From the NCBI RefSeq assembly GCF_000196875.2, contig NC_014532.2, positions 2,232,001 to 2,296,000 of the forward strand: 64,000 nucleotides of DNA, in the 5' to 3' direction. The DNA is from Halomonas elongata DSM 2581. Its GTDB lineage: Bacteria > Pseudomonadota > Gammaproteobacteria > Pseudomonadales > Halomonadaceae. Positions 1 to 11,294 of the stretch are shown piece after piece. Position 1 is the stretch's first letter. Every line of letters begins with the position of its first letter. Under the pieces are notes generated by a model that had not been told where the DNA came from, searched no databases, and saw only the letters and a list, made by a program, of their open reading frames with translations. The position numbers and the translations under genes were made by a program.

Positions 1-2159
1 CTCGAGCGCAGATCCAGCGGTGCGGCGCGATGTTCATCGATACCGGACTTGAGCGAGGCATATACTCGCTCGGCCATCGGCTGGCGGGCGAGTTCCTGCT
101 GGGCGGCCTCGATGCTGCCATCGAGCGGCGCCATGGCCTGACGAGCGCCGGACTGGCCGGCCTCGGCGTGGCCTGCCAGGTCGGTGTAAGCCAGGGCGTA
201 ATCGAGATGCGCCAGCAGGCGACGCTGGACTTCGCCGCGACCGGGGAAGGCCTCCTGCCAGCGATCCTCCATGAAGTCATGGACGCGCTGAGGCTGACGA
301 CCGCTGGCGTCGGACATCATGCGCAGGATACGCAGCAGCGCCAGCTTCTCGTTGCTGCCCTCCGGTGCCCGGTTCATGTCGTCCATGATGCCGATCATCA
401 GCGCCGGCAGGAATTGCTCCTCGAGCAACCTCAGGTAACCATTGTCGATCTCGACGCCCAGCTCGTGTCCCTGATAGAGGCCCATATCAGCCAGCAGCCA
501 GGGCCGCGAGCGGTAATCGCCGAATTCCTGCGTGGCGCTGAGCAGGCGGTCCAGCGGCTCGAGCAGCGCATAGCCGGTAGGATCGTCGTTCTGCCAGTCG
601 CTCGGGCGCACGGCGAGAAAGGCCTCGGCCTTGTCTTCCACGGCCGCCAGGGCCTTGGAATTCTTCTCGTAGAAGTGGTACCAGCCACCGACTAGGGCAG
701 CGCCGACGAACAGACAGCCCAGTGCACTGGCACGACGGATACGACGTCGACGCCGTGCCGCCCGGGCATTGTCGCCGGCCAGCCCCGACTCAGGATAGAT
801 GATGCGCTCGAACAGCTCTTCGGTGAAGTACAGTGCCGAGCGTGTCGCCCGATGGGCCGCCTGCACACCGTCGGTCATCCCGTAGCGCCGTGCCGCGGCA
901 TCGACGAAGGGATCTTCCGGCACGCCTTGCTGATAGACCGAGGTGAAGTAGGCCCCGCGTACCAGCGCCGCCGTGGAGAAACGGTCACTGGACAACGCTT
1001 CACCGAGGAAGCCAAGCAGTACGTCGCGCAAGCCGGCGAGCTGTCGCACGAAGCGGAATACCGCCTCGCGCTCATCACGATCACGGCACTCGACGAGCAG
1101 GGTCGGCAGCGTCTGGTTGAGACGCTCGAGCATGTCGTCGTAACCCTCGGCGAACTCCTCCTCCCAACGGCCGGGACGCTCGAGGGAAGCAGCGGAGAAC
1201 GTGAAGCCGAGCGGTGCCCGTCGGGCGGCCCGGGAGTAGTGACGGAAGAAGTCGTCGAACCCGTGCAGCAGGTCCATCTTGCTAAAGGTGACATAGACCG
1301 GCAGTCGGCTGCCGTGGCGCTCCATCAACTCGCGCAGCCGGGCGCGCAGCAGCGAGGCGTAGGCCTTGCGTACCGCCACTTCGGCGTCGCTGAGCCGCGC
1401 CAGGTCGAGCACCAGCACCACGCCGTCCAGCGGACGACGCGAACGATGGCGCTCGAGCCAGTCGACGAAGTGGTCCCATAGCCGACTCTCGAGTTCCGCC
1501 GGCTGACCGCCCTGCAGGGCCCCCTGGGTCAGCAGCTCGCCGTCGGGATCGATCAGCACTGCCTTGTCGCCGATCCACCAGTCGAAGCCCAGTCGCCCGC
1601 GCTTGCCCTGTCCGGAGGCCTTCATCACGTGGGTCAGGGAGAAGTTCTGCCCCGAGCGGTTGATCAGGCTGGTCTTGCCGGCGTTCTCGACGCCCATCAC
1701 CAGATACCAGGGCAGCTTGTATCGAGCGTTGGCGCCACCGCCCAGGCTGTCGGTCAGTTCGAGGAGCGTGGCATTGAGGCTTTCCTCCTGGCGCTCGAGC
1801 TGGCCCAGCACCGGATCGACCTGGCGCTGCTCTTCCTGGCGACGCTCGTCATCGAGGGTGCGCAGGCGTCGCGCCAGGCGGATGCCCCACACCACCGCCA
1901 CCACCCCGGCCAACGCCAGGCTGGCCAGCAGGCGGTTGACCCAGGGCCCCAACGGCCGTCCCCCGAATGCCTGCCACTGCGGCCCCAGCCACCAGATCGC
2001 CACCAACAGGGCGATGACCAGCAGCCACCACAGCCAGATGCCCAGACGCTTCAGCCCCCGAGCCCTGTTCGCGTGTCCCCGCGCCTGGTTGAGCTGGCTG
2101 TCCGCCTGGGCCATGCCTGGCACCCAGCGACTCAGCCTGGCCTTCACTCGTCTCCACAT
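1..2159 (-). CDS. tssM: TssM (IcmF/VasK) T6SS inner-membrane protein, partial
   Basis: This is the N-terminal 719 codons of TssM. The rest lies beyond the left edge; the family is usually 1100-1300 residues. TssM spans the inner membrane, joins TssL and TssJ in the membrane complex, and carries a cytoplasmic NTPase-like domain. Two hydrophobic segments lie at about residues 40-58 and 75-92. A Walker A-like GVENAGKTSL follows near residue 157, and a further membrane segment (ASALGCLFVGAALVGGWY) lies near residue 470, after which the periplasmic part begins. The ATG at 2159 lies 45 bases after the tssA stop, as expected for one operon. The conserved P-loop suggests a nucleotide-binding TssM. 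Identification is secure; only the C-terminus is unseen. Confidence 0.93.
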   Translation of the reverse strand, partial: MWRRVKARLSRWVPGMAQADSQLNQARGHANRARGLKRLGIWLWWLLVIALLVAIWWLGPQWQAFGGRPLGPWVNRLLASLALAGVVAVVWGIRLARRLRTLDDERRQEEQRQVDPVLGQLERQEESLNATLLELTDSLGGGANARYKLPWYLVMGVENAGKTSLINRSGQNFSLTHVMKASGQGKRGRLGFDWWIGDKAVLIDPDGELLTQGALQGGQPAELESRLWDHFVDWLERHRSRRPLDGVVLVLDLARLSDAEVAVRKAYASLLRARLRELMERHGSRLPVYVTFSKMDLLHGFDDFFRHYSRAARRAPLGFTFSAASLERPGRWEEEFAEGYDDMLERLNQTLPTLLVECRDRDEREAVFRFVRQLAGLRDVLLGFLGEALSSDRFSTAALVRGAYFTSVYQQGVPEDPFVDAAARRYGMTDGVQAAHRATRSALYFTEELFERIIYPESGLAGDNARAARRRRRIRRASALGCLFVGAALVGGWYHFYEKNSKALAAVEDKAEAFLAVRPSDWQNDDPTGYALLEPLDRLLSATQEFGDYRSRPWLLADMGLYQGHELGVEIDNGYLRLLEEQFLPALMIGIMDDMNRAPEGSNEKLALLRILRMMSDASGRQPQRVHDFMEDRWQEAFPGRGEVQRRLLAHLDYALAYTDLAGHAEAGQSGARQAMAPLDGSIEAAQQELARQPMAERVYASLKSGIDEHRAAPLDLRS

Positions 2160-2204
2160 GTGCCTTGCTCCCTCATCCCTTCAATTCCGTCACATCGTCG
2201 TGAT

Positions 2205-3644
2205 TCATGTCCCGAGCGCCGCCGACAGCCGCACCGGCAGTGCCGGTTCCCAGCGTTCCAGCTCGAGGCTCGCCACGACATCATGCAATGCCTGATAGTG
2301 CTGCCGGGCCAGGGCAACGAGCCCGGCCTCGTGCAACAGGTCGGCGCTGGCCAGGCGCCAGTAGACTTCCTCGCGGGGCGACCCCGAGGCCGCCAGGCCT
2401 TCGTCGAGTACCCCCAGCGCCGGCGCCAGCCCCTCCTCGGCAAGCCGTTCGCGGGCCGTCTCGAGGCCGGCCTGCCAAGGGTCGCCGTCACCCATCGGGG
2501 CCACGGGCGAGCCGGGACCGGAGGTCTCCGCCAGCCAGGTCTGCGTTTCCGCATCGAGGAAGGCGGTGCCGTCACTGAAGGTCAGCGCCTCGATACCCGG
2601 TAGACGATCAACGAAACGGGCCGTCTCTTCGCGAATCGCCTCGGCGCAACGGGGATGCTCGAGTCGCCGGGCCACCTCGGCACTCAGCCGGTGCCCCTCC
2701 AGCCAATAGGGACTCAACGCCAGGCTGTTCTCGATGCGCTGCCAGTCCTCGAGCGTCGGTCGGCCTGTCGCGACCTCGCGATACTCCGTGACCCGATCGG
2801 CAGATACCGGCGCCAGCTCGGTACGCTGGCCATCGCGCGTCATCGGCAACCCCTGGATGGCGTGCCAGACTGCATGCCGGCGCAGTCGATAGCCGAGCGC
2901 CTCGCCCGGCGACTGCTCATTGAGGAAGTCGGCCATCTTGAGCAATGCCTGGCGGTTGCCGCGCTCATTGCCGGCCTCGAGCCGTGCCTCCGGCGCGCGG
3001 GGTGCTTCGGTGTCGGCCTCCCGGGGAGGCGTTGCCGCACCGGCCGTATCGGTGCCGGACGCGCTCGTCCCCGAAGATGTCGCTGTCGTTGGCTCCGACG
3101 CCGAGGGCGTGGCCTGCTCCAGCAGACGGGTCAGATCGGCCAGCGGCTCATCCGGCAGCTCATGGTCGGCGGCCCGGTCGCGCAGTCGCGCCAGTCCCTC
3201 ACGGCAGGCCGCATGTTCCTCGGCAGCCCCCAGGAAGTTCAGAGAACCGGCCAGCTTCAGTGCGCGCTGGGCGAACTGCTGAAACAGCTTCGGCCGAGCC
3301 CGCTTGCCACGCGGCCCGGCGAAGGGGTAAGCCTCGACCCACCAGCCATCCAGGGCACCGACCAGCAGTTCCAGTGACAGCGCGAAGCGCACCGGATCGG
3401 CGTCGTGCTGCAGGCAATGCAGCAGGTGGCCGAGTACCTTGAGATCCTTGCCGTGTTCGGCAAGCAGCCGCGCGGCCCGCGTCTCGGCACCGGCCCAGTC
3501 GACCTCGCCATGCTGCAGCGAGCCGACTTTCATCATCTCCTCGTCGAGCCAGTCATAGTCCTCGTGCGAGGTCACCGGCTCGCCGACTCCCTCGGCGAGA
3601 GGCGCGAGCAATGGCTCGAGCTGGTTGGATTGGGTGATGCGCAT
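2205..3644 (-). CDS. tssA: TssA (ImpA/VasJ) T6SS sheath-assembly protein
   Basis: This 479-residue protein has the TssA layout: an N-terminal ImpA region (about 1-170, with the YPFAGPRGKRARP stretch), a low-complexity Ser/Thr/Ala linker (about 180-220) and a C-terminal VasJ-like part. TssA primes polymerisation of the Hcp tube and TssBC sheath at the baseplate. The open frame extends eight codons upstream, but the ATG at 3644 is preceded by a strong GCGAGGAGGATC ribosome site, so I chose it. It sits between the vasI/tagO-like gene and tssM in the same direction. The C-terminal domain appears long, but its subclass (A1 or A2) cannot be fixed by eye. Confidence 0.85.
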   Translation of the reverse strand: MRITQSNQLEPLLAPLAEGVGEPVTSHEDYDWLDEEMMKVGSLQHGEVDWAGAETRAARLLAEHGKDLKVLGHLLHCLQHDADPVRFALSLELLVGALDGWWVEAYPFAGPRGKRARPKLFQQFAQRALKLAGSLNFLGAAEEHAACREGLARLRDRAADHELPDEPLADLTRLLEQATPSASEPTTATSSGTSASGTDTAGAATPPREADTEAPRAPEARLEAGNERGNRQALLKMADFLNEQSPGEALGYRLRRHAVWHAIQGLPMTRDGQRTELAPVSADRVTEYREVATGRPTLEDWQRIENSLALSPYWLEGHRLSAEVARRLEHPRCAEAIREETARFVDRLPGIEALTFSDGTAFLDAETQTWLAETSGPGSPVAPMGDGDPWQAGLETARERLAEEGLAPALGVLDEGLAASGSPREEVYWRLASADLLHEAGLVALARQHYQALHDVVASLELERWEPALPVRLSAALGT

Positions 3645-3655
3645 GATCCTCCTCG

Positions 3656-4311
3656 CTACCAGCGGCACTGGGTGCGCAGCGGCTCGATCGCCGTGCGCCA
3701 GCCTTCGAGATCGAAACGTAGCCCGTCGAGGGCGGCCTGTTCGCTGCCCAGTTGCAGCCGCTCGCTGCCGAGCAAACGCTTCAGGGTGCCGATGGCCGGC
3801 AGCCCTCGCCCGCCGCTGACCACATGGCCCTCGTCCAGCACCCGCCAGGTCTGTTCGAGGTCAACGCCATCGCCGTGCAGCGTAAGCGACACTCGCGAGG
3901 CCTCGAGGGGCTCGTTCAGGTGCAGCTGGAAGCGGGTGATGGCGTCGTCACAGCTGATCACCAGCAGCGGGCGAGGCGGTACCGTGCCCAGCGCCGGCGC
4001 ACTCATCAGCACCGTGTCGGGGGTCTCGCGTACCAGCACGCCGACATCCCCGTCGCCCCGCTCAGCCTCCTGGTCGGCAACGGCTTGCCACAGCGGCGAG
4101 CGCGCTCCTTCCGATGCCTCCGCCGCGGGACGCTCACGGAACAGCGCGTCGTAGCATTCGAGCCGCCCCAGCCGGGAAGGCTGCTCGGCGCAGGCTTCGG
4201 CCGCCGACAACCGGGGATCCTGGTCCTCGGCCAGAGCCGGAGACAGTCCGGCGACCAACACCAGGGCCAAGCCGGCCAGCGGGCGCAAGCCGGGAAGAAG
4301 ATCGATCGCGT

Positions 4312-4315
<4 letters not shown>
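3656..4315 (-). CDS. VasI/TagO-family T6SS accessory protein
   Basis: This 219-residue protein has a signal peptide (hydrophobic LAGLALVLVAGLSPALA ending near residue 29) and therefore acts in the periplasm or envelope. The early C-x(n)-RLGRLECYDALF pattern, the central ISCDDAITRFQLHL stretch and a C-terminal Cys are typical of the T6SS-associated VasI/TagO family. The biochemical role of that family is poorly defined. The ATG overlaps the TGA of vasH by four bases (ATGA), which implies translational coupling, and tssA starts just after its stop. I infer family membership from sequence feel and synteny with Vibrio-type vas clusters. Confidence 0.75.
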
Positions 4316-5937
<1,622 letters not shown>

Positions 5938-5938
5938 G

Positions 5939-8560
5939 TCACCCGACCTCCGCGGTGAAGCCGTGCTCATCCACGCCGAGCGCAACCCGGGCCACCGGCT
6001 CCTGGCGTGCCATGCACTCGAGCAGCGCCCGCGACACCGGCGGCAACAGCTCACCGTCGATTATCGATTCGAGCATCCGGGCCCCATTCTCGCTGCGCGT
6101 GGCCCGGGCACAGATGGCCTCGGCCAGCGTCGGCTCCAGCACCACCTCGGCCTGGCGATGGCGGTCGCGAATGCGCCCGGCCAGGGTCTCGAGCTTGGCG
6201 GAGACGATATCGTGGAGAATGTCCCGCGACAGCGGCAGGTAGGGCACTACCTCCATGCGCGCCAGCAGCGCCGGCTTGAAGAAGTCGGCCAGCACTGGAT
6301 AGAGCGCCGCATCCATGGCCTCGTGGTCGTCGGCATGGCGCACCACGGCCTCGTAACCGAGATTCGAGGTCATGAAGAACAACACGTTGCGGCAATCGAT
6401 GACGCGCCCTTCCCCATCGGCCAGTTCGCCCTTGTCGAAGGCCTGGTAGAAGAGGTTGAGCACGTCCGGATGGGCCTTCTCGACTTCATCGAGCAGCACC
6501 ACCGAATAGGGCCGCTGGCGAATCGCCTCGGTCAGCAAACCACCCTCGCCGAAGCCCACGTAACCGGGCGGTGAGCCGATCAACCGCGAGACGGTGTGCT
6601 TCTCCTGATACTCCGACATGTTGATGGTGGTCAGGAACTGGCGGCCACCGTAGAGACTCTCGGCGATCTGCACCACGGTCTCGGTCTTGCCTACCCCACT
6701 GGGTCCGACCAGCAGGAAGGCCCCCAGCGGACGGCCGGGGCGACGCAGGTCGGCGCGGGCGGTGAGCAGATGGCGGTGCAGGCGCTCGATGGCCGTGTCC
6801 TGGCCCTTGATCAGCCGTCCCAGTTCATCCGGCAGCTCGGTGAGTCGCGCCAGCTCATCGCGAGTCATGCGCTCCACCGGCACGCCGGTCCAGTCGCCGA
6901 TCACCTGGGCGACCTGGGCCTCCTCGACACTGGCATTGACCAGGGAAAACTCGCGTTGCAGCTCGGCAAGGCGCGCTTCGTGCCCGGCCAGCTCCGCTGT
7001 CCGCCGTTCGCGTGTCTCGGCGGCGTCGCTCTCATCGTCGTCGCCTTCGTCATCGAGCAGTTCGCGATGCAGCGTCAGGATGGCATCGACGCAATCGCGC
7101 TGCTCGCGCCAGGCAGCCTCCAGGGTCTCGCGTTCCTCGTCCAGCCGGGCCAGACGTTCGGCCAGGGCATCGCGCCGGGTGGCATCGGGGGTGCGGCCCA
7201 GCAGCGCCTCGCGTTCGAGCTGGTCGTGCTCGCGCTGGGCGGCCAACTGCTCGCTCATCAGATGGCTGAGTCGGCGTGGCGGCGTATCCAGCGCCTGGGC
7301 CAGCCGGGTACCGGCGGTGTCGAGAACGTCGATGGCCTTGTCCGGCAACTGGCGTCCAGCCAGGTAGCGCGCCGAGAGTTCGGCGGCGGCACGCAGACCG
7401 CTGTCGCCGATCAACACACCATGGGTCGACTCGTAGACGTCCCGCAGGCCACGCAGGATCACCAGCGCCTGTTCGACGTCCGGCTCACCCAGGGCAACCG
7501 GCTGGAAACGCCGCGACAGCGCCGGATCCTTCTCGATGTGCTTCTTGTATTCGCGCCAGGTCGTGGCGGCGATGGTGCGCAACTCACCACGCGCCAATGC
7601 CGGCTTGAGCAGGTTGGCAGCATCGGCACCACCTTCCGGATTGCCGGCGCCGATCAGCGTGTGGGCCTCGTCGATGAACAGCAGCGTCGGGACAGCGGCC
7701 TCCTTGACCTCTTCGATCACCGCCTTGAGGCGCTTCTCGAACTCGCCCTTGACCGAGGCCCCGGCCTGCAGGGCGCCGAGGTCCAGCGACACCAGCTCGA
7801 CGCCGGCCAGCGCCGAAGGCACGCGACCCTCGACGATGCGTGATGCCAGCCCCTCGACCACGGCGCTCTTGCCGACCCCGGCGTCGCCCACCACGATGGG
7901 ATTGTTCTTGCGGCGCCGGCCCAGGATATCGAGCATCTGGTCGATCTCGGGGTCGCGGCACAGTACCGGGTCGAGCTCGCCGCGACGCGCCTGCTCGGTC
8001 AGCGAGGTGGCAAAGCGTGCCAGGGCGCTGTCATCGCCGGCCGCTCCACCGGCGCGAGCCGGCTGCACGTCCTCGGCCACGGCGGCCTCGGCGGAGTCGC
8101 GGGTCAGCCGGACGAAGTCGCGACGCAACCGCTCGCGATTGATCCCGGAAAGCAGCCGCTCGCCCTGTGGCCCCAGGTAACGGCCGGCATGATGCAGCAG
8201 AGCGGTGAAGATCACCCCGGTGCGCAGTTCGCGATGCTCGAGTTCGGTACTCGCCAGCAGCCAGGCGTCCTGCAGCAGCTCGACCAGCAACGGCGAGAAA
8301 CTCGGCGTGGCCACTTCCAGGTCGCGGGGCGGTCGGGCGTCTTCGGTGAGTGCACGGCGCAGCGCCTCCGGCTCGATCGCCTCGGCATCGAGGAGCACCC
8401 GCAGGTCACACAACGGCTGGTCAAGGTAGGCCAGCAGCAGATGGGAAACGCCTACCTCGGGCGCCTGCTGTTCGGCGCACAGTGCCGCAGCCCCTTCCAG
8501 TCCCTGGCGGGCGATGGCGTTGAGTCGGCCGATCAGTGCCGGAAGCTCTACCCTGAGCAT
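5939..8560 (-). CDS. clpV: ClpV (TssH) sheath-disassembly AAA+ ATPase
   Basis: This 873-residue Clp/Hsp100 ATPase recycles contracted TssBC sheath. It has an N-terminal ClpN domain (about 1-160), a first AAA+ module (Walker A GDAGVGKSAVVEG, Walker B LLFIDEAHTL), a coiled-coil middle domain rich in Glu/Arg/Leu, and a second AAA+ module (GPSGVGKTETVVQ, VVLLDEVEKAHPDV). The frame extends about 110 codons upstream over tssL. The ATG at 8560 follows GGGAGAGACT and starts with the expected MLRVELPALIGRLN, so it is the true start. ClpB is excluded by T6SS context and the ClpV-style N-terminus. It is followed directly by vasH. Confidence 0.95.
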   Translation of the reverse strand: MLRVELPALIGRLNAIARQGLEGAAALCAEQQAPEVGVSHLLLAYLDQPLCDLRVLLDAEAIEPEALRRALTEDARPPRDLEVATPSFSPLLVELLQDAWLLASTELEHRELRTGVIFTALLHHAGRYLGPQGERLLSGINRERLRRDFVRLTRDSAEAAVAEDVQPARAGGAAGDDSALARFATSLTEQARRGELDPVLCRDPEIDQMLDILGRRRKNNPIVVGDAGVGKSAVVEGLASRIVEGRVPSALAGVELVSLDLGALQAGASVKGEFEKRLKAVIEEVKEAAVPTLLFIDEAHTLIGAGNPEGGADAANLLKPALARGELRTIAATTWREYKKHIEKDPALSRRFQPVALGEPDVEQALVILRGLRDVYESTHGVLIGDSGLRAAAELSARYLAGRQLPDKAIDVLDTAGTRLAQALDTPPRRLSHLMSEQLAAQREHDQLEREALLGRTPDATRRDALAERLARLDEERETLEAAWREQRDCVDAILTLHRELLDDEGDDDESDAAETRERRTAELAGHEARLAELQREFSLVNASVEEAQVAQVIGDWTGVPVERMTRDELARLTELPDELGRLIKGQDTAIERLHRHLLTARADLRRPGRPLGAFLLVGPSGVGKTETVVQIAESLYGGRQFLTTINMSEYQEKHTVSRLIGSPPGYVGFGEGGLLTEAIRQRPYSVVLLDEVEKAHPDVLNLFYQAFDKGELADGEGRVIDCRNVLFFMTSNLGYEAVVRHADDHEAMDAALYPVLADFFKPALLARMEVVPYLPLSRDILHDIVSAKLETLAGRIRDRHRQAEVVLEPTLAEAICARATRSENGARMLESIIDGELLPPVSRALLECMARQEPVARVALGVDEHGFTAEVG

Positions 8561-8586
8561 AGTCTCTCCCTCGGTGTTGCCGTAGA

Positions 8587-9402
8587 TTACGAGTTGATGA
8601 TGCGTTCCAGCACCAGGCCGACCTGATCGGCCTGGTGCTCCAGCGACAAGGAAAAGCCGGCGTAGGCCACCACCATGGTCAGCGCAAAGAGCGCGAAGAT
8701 ACCCCACAGGGGCAGGCCGTCGCCCTGGCGACGCGCATCGGCGAGCACATTGTCCAGCGGGCGGGTCAGGCCCTCTTCGCCGGGCTCGTCGAGGGCCACC
8801 AGTTGGTCGCCCAGTTCGCGCAGCACCTGCTCGTATTCCTCGCGGCCATGGGGCATGACCTTGTAGCGGCCCTCGAAGCCCAGGCACAGGCACAGATAGA
8901 TGAAGGCCAGCAGGTCACGGTAGCGACGTGGCTCCTGGCGCAGCCGGCCGAGGATCGAGAAGACTTTCTCGCCACCCCAGGTCTCGTTGTGGAAACGCGT
9001 CAGCAACGAGTGACCGGCCCACTGGCTCTGCTGGCCCCAGTCGGTGCTCATCACCGCCTCGTCGATGAAGGAACACAGCACATAGCGGTAAGCCAGCAGG
9101 GTCGGCCGGTCATAGCCCTGCTCGGTGAGCTCGACCTCGATGGCGGCGATCTCGTCGACCACCTGGCGGTATAGGCGCTCGATGTCGTCGAGCCGGTCGA
9201 GCTGGCGGACCCGCACCACCATGCCCAGCAGCGAACCGGCAGCGTCCACCAGCGGATTGAGGTTATGGCCACGCAAGCGGAACCAGTAATCCTCATCGGC
9301 ATCGAGATGGTCGGCGTCGCTGTGGATCAGCCGTTCCAGACCCTGGATATCGATGCTGTCCTCATGGCGACGGGCGTCGTCGTGGGTGGCGAGTTCGTTC
9401 AT
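8587..9402 (-). CDS. tssL: TssL (DotU) T6SS membrane-complex protein
   Basis: This 271-residue inner-membrane protein has the DotU/TssL layout: a cytoplasmic helical domain with the family motifs NPLVDAAGSLLGMV, FIDEAVMSTDWG and GFEGRYKV, then one C-terminal membrane helix (about 232-252, LWGIFALFALTMVVAYAGF). It ends soon after the helix, so it lacks the OmpA-like peptidoglycan-binding extension found in some TssL proteins. That function would have to be supplied elsewhere or be dispensable. It is spaced three bases from tssK and 26 from clpV. It works with TssJ and TssM as the trans-envelope channel. Confidence 0.94.
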   Translation of the reverse strand: MNELATHDDARRHEDSIDIQGLERLIHSDADHLDADEDYWFRLRGHNLNPLVDAAGSLLGMVVRVRQLDRLDDIERLYRQVVDEIAAIEVELTEQGYDRPTLLAYRYVLCSFIDEAVMSTDWGQQSQWAGHSLLTRFHNETWGGEKVFSILGRLRQEPRRYRDLLAFIYLCLCLGFEGRYKVMPHGREEYEQVLRELGDQLVALDEPGEEGLTRPLDNVLADARRQGDGLPLWGIFALFALTMVVAYAGFSLSLEHQADQVGLVLERIINS

Positions 9403-9405
9403 GGC

Positions 9406-10740
9406 TTAGCTCCTGATCGCCCAGAACTGCATTTCCAGTCCCGGGAAGTCACCGGCAACGTGGAAGGCGAAGCCGCTGGCGCCGCGCAGCATGCTCCAGG
9501 CCTCGCTCTGGCGGTCGAGACGGAAGTAGGTGTAACCGGCATGGAACGGCAACTGGCGCGGCGCCACCGGCAGAGGCTCGAGCGGGATGCCCGGCAACTG
9601 CAGGCTGATGAGGTCGCGAATACGCTCGACGCTGGCCACCTTGGTCTGCTGCACGAACAGCTTGCGCAAGCGTTCCGGCGGCAGGTCCGCACGCACTGCC
9701 AGGATGAAGTCGGCATCGTCGAGCAGGCTGTGATCGGCCAGGGTGGCAACCTTGAGCCCGAAGCGGCGCGACTGCAGCTGGATGGCCATGGCGCGCGGCT
9801 CGAGCACGGTGGACAGCGACTGGCGCAGGCTCTGCATCAGCGGCCGGAAAGCGGCCTCCGGCCGGTCATGGTCATAGGCCGGAAATTCCGGAGGCAGCCG
9901 TGACTCGGCGGTGAAGGTGGTCAGTTCGCAACAAACCTCGAGCATGTCGGCGTAGAGCCGCTCGGGATGCAGGTGACCGAGTCGTGCCAGGTGCTGAAAA
10001 CGCGGCTGGGCACGGTTGAGCGACTGCAGCAGCATGAAGTCGGCGACGTCGGCGACTCCGGATTGATTGGGAGTGGCCAACCGCTGGGCCAGATTGCGGG
10101 CCCGTTCGCGCATCAAGCCGGCCATTTCGCCGACGAAACGCTGCAACACCGGCGCCGCCTGGACATTGAGCAGGGTCGGCAGGAACGCCTCGTCGAGCAC
10201 CAGGCTGCCATCCGGACGTCGCTCGAGGATCCGTGCCACCGCCAGACAGGCGTAGGCGCTGCGGTCTTCCTGCTCGAGCAGCAGCCGCGGGGCGACACGC
10301 GCCAGGTCGAGATCGGCCAGGTCGCCGGCCCGAGAGTGCAGGTCGCGCACGCCACGCGTTTCGGCACGGTAGCGAGACGGCAGCGACGAGGTCTCCCAGC
10401 TCACTTCGGCCACACCATCGGTTGCCAGCGGCACGCCCAGGTAGACCACCTGATTGGCCACCGAGGCATCGGCGATCTCCAGCGCCGGGGGCTCCAGGTC
10501 GTCGTCGGGCAGACGGAAGGGAGTGCCATCGGGGAGCACGCCACTGGCCTGGCTGAGAGCGATGCGCCCGAAGCTCAGATACTCGGTATTGAGCGTCAGG
10601 GTCAGGAAACCGTGCAGGTGGCCACCGACGCCGCGCAGACGGGTGTCGATCAGCCCTTCCAGACTGCGCTGCTGCTGCTGGAAGTGCTGGGGCTTGATGA
10701 ACAGCCCTTCACTCCAGACCACGGGATTGCGACTGGCCAT
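9406..10740 (-). CDS. tssK: TssK baseplate protein
   Basis: TssK trimers link the TssEFG baseplate to the TssJLM membrane complex in the cytoplasm. The 444-residue length fits the family, as do the N-terminal VVWSEGLFIKPQHFQQQ signature, the Arg-rich centre and the C-terminal YTYFRLDR/FWAIRS ending. The ATG shares one base with the tssJ stop (TGATG), so translation is coupled. Nothing about the sequence is unusual. Confidence 0.95.
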   Translation of the reverse strand: MASRNPVVWSEGLFIKPQHFQQQQRSLEGLIDTRLRGVGGHLHGFLTLTLNTEYLSFGRIALSQASGVLPDGTPFRLPDDDLEPPALEIADASVANQVVYLGVPLATDGVAEVSWETSSLPSRYRAETRGVRDLHSRAGDLADLDLARVAPRLLLEQEDRSAYACLAVARILERRPDGSLVLDEAFLPTLLNVQAAPVLQRFVGEMAGLMRERARNLAQRLATPNQSGVADVADFMLLQSLNRAQPRFQHLARLGHLHPERLYADMLEVCCELTTFTAESRLPPEFPAYDHDRPEAAFRPLMQSLRQSLSTVLEPRAMAIQLQSRRFGLKVATLADHSLLDDADFILAVRADLPPERLRKLFVQQTKVASVERIRDLISLQLPGIPLEPLPVAPRQLPFHAGYTYFRLDRQSEAWSMLRGASGFAFHVAGDFPGLEMQFWAIRS

Positions 10741-11294
10741 CAGGTTTCCTTCCTCAGCGCGGCCTCGCGCTTCAGCAGATGTACCAGCAGGTGGTAGTCG
10801 CGTCCGCGATCATCGATATCCACCACCTTCTTCCACTGCGCCTGGTTGGGGTTGGAGTAGAAGGCGATGATGCCGATGTAGCGGGTGTCCTCTTCTACCT
10901 CGAACGGTTCGTAGAACTTGAACTGGCCGGGCAGCAGAGTGAAGTCGTCATGGGTCAGGTAGTTGGTGCCGAGCGCCTCTTCGAGGTCCTCCTGCAACTG
11001 GCGATGATCGGCCGACATCAGCATCGAGTCGTCCTTGAGCTGCAGGATCTGGAAGCGCAGAGGCGTACCCTCGCCTTGGGCGTTGGGGTTCATGCTGGGC
11101 GCGGCCAGCATGCTCAGATCGACCCGTGACGGACGATCCTCCGGATATCCCACCGGGATCGAAGGGTCCTTCAGTACCTGGAAAGTCTTGCCGGTGGCCT
11201 CGAAAGTGGAGGCACATCCAGCCAGCGCCAGGAGCATGCTGCCGAGTGCCAGGCACCGCATCAGCGACGCGGCCCCGGCCCGCCGGGGGATCAT
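10740..11294 (-). CDS. tssJ: TssJ outer-membrane lipoprotein
   Basis: This 184-residue lipoprotein has a signal peptide and lipobox (LALAGCAS, Cys at about residue 27), then a transthyretin-like beta domain containing RFQILQLKDDSMLMSADH and YIGIIAFYSNPNQAQWK, which are typical of TssJ. It is anchored to the outer membrane and contacts periplasmic TssM. The ATG overlaps the tagH TGA (ATGA). An internal Met at residue 12 is a possible alternative start that would leave a shorter n-region. Confidence 0.92.
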   Translation of the reverse strand: MIPRRAGAASLMRCLALGSMLLALAGCASTFEATGKTFQVLKDPSIPVGYPEDRPSRVDLSMLAAPSMNPNAQGEGTPLRFQILQLKDDSMLMSADHRQLQEDLEEALGTNYLTHDDFTLLPGQFKFYEPFEVEEDTRYIGIIAFYSNPNQAQWKKVVDIDDRGRDYHLLVHLLKREAALRKET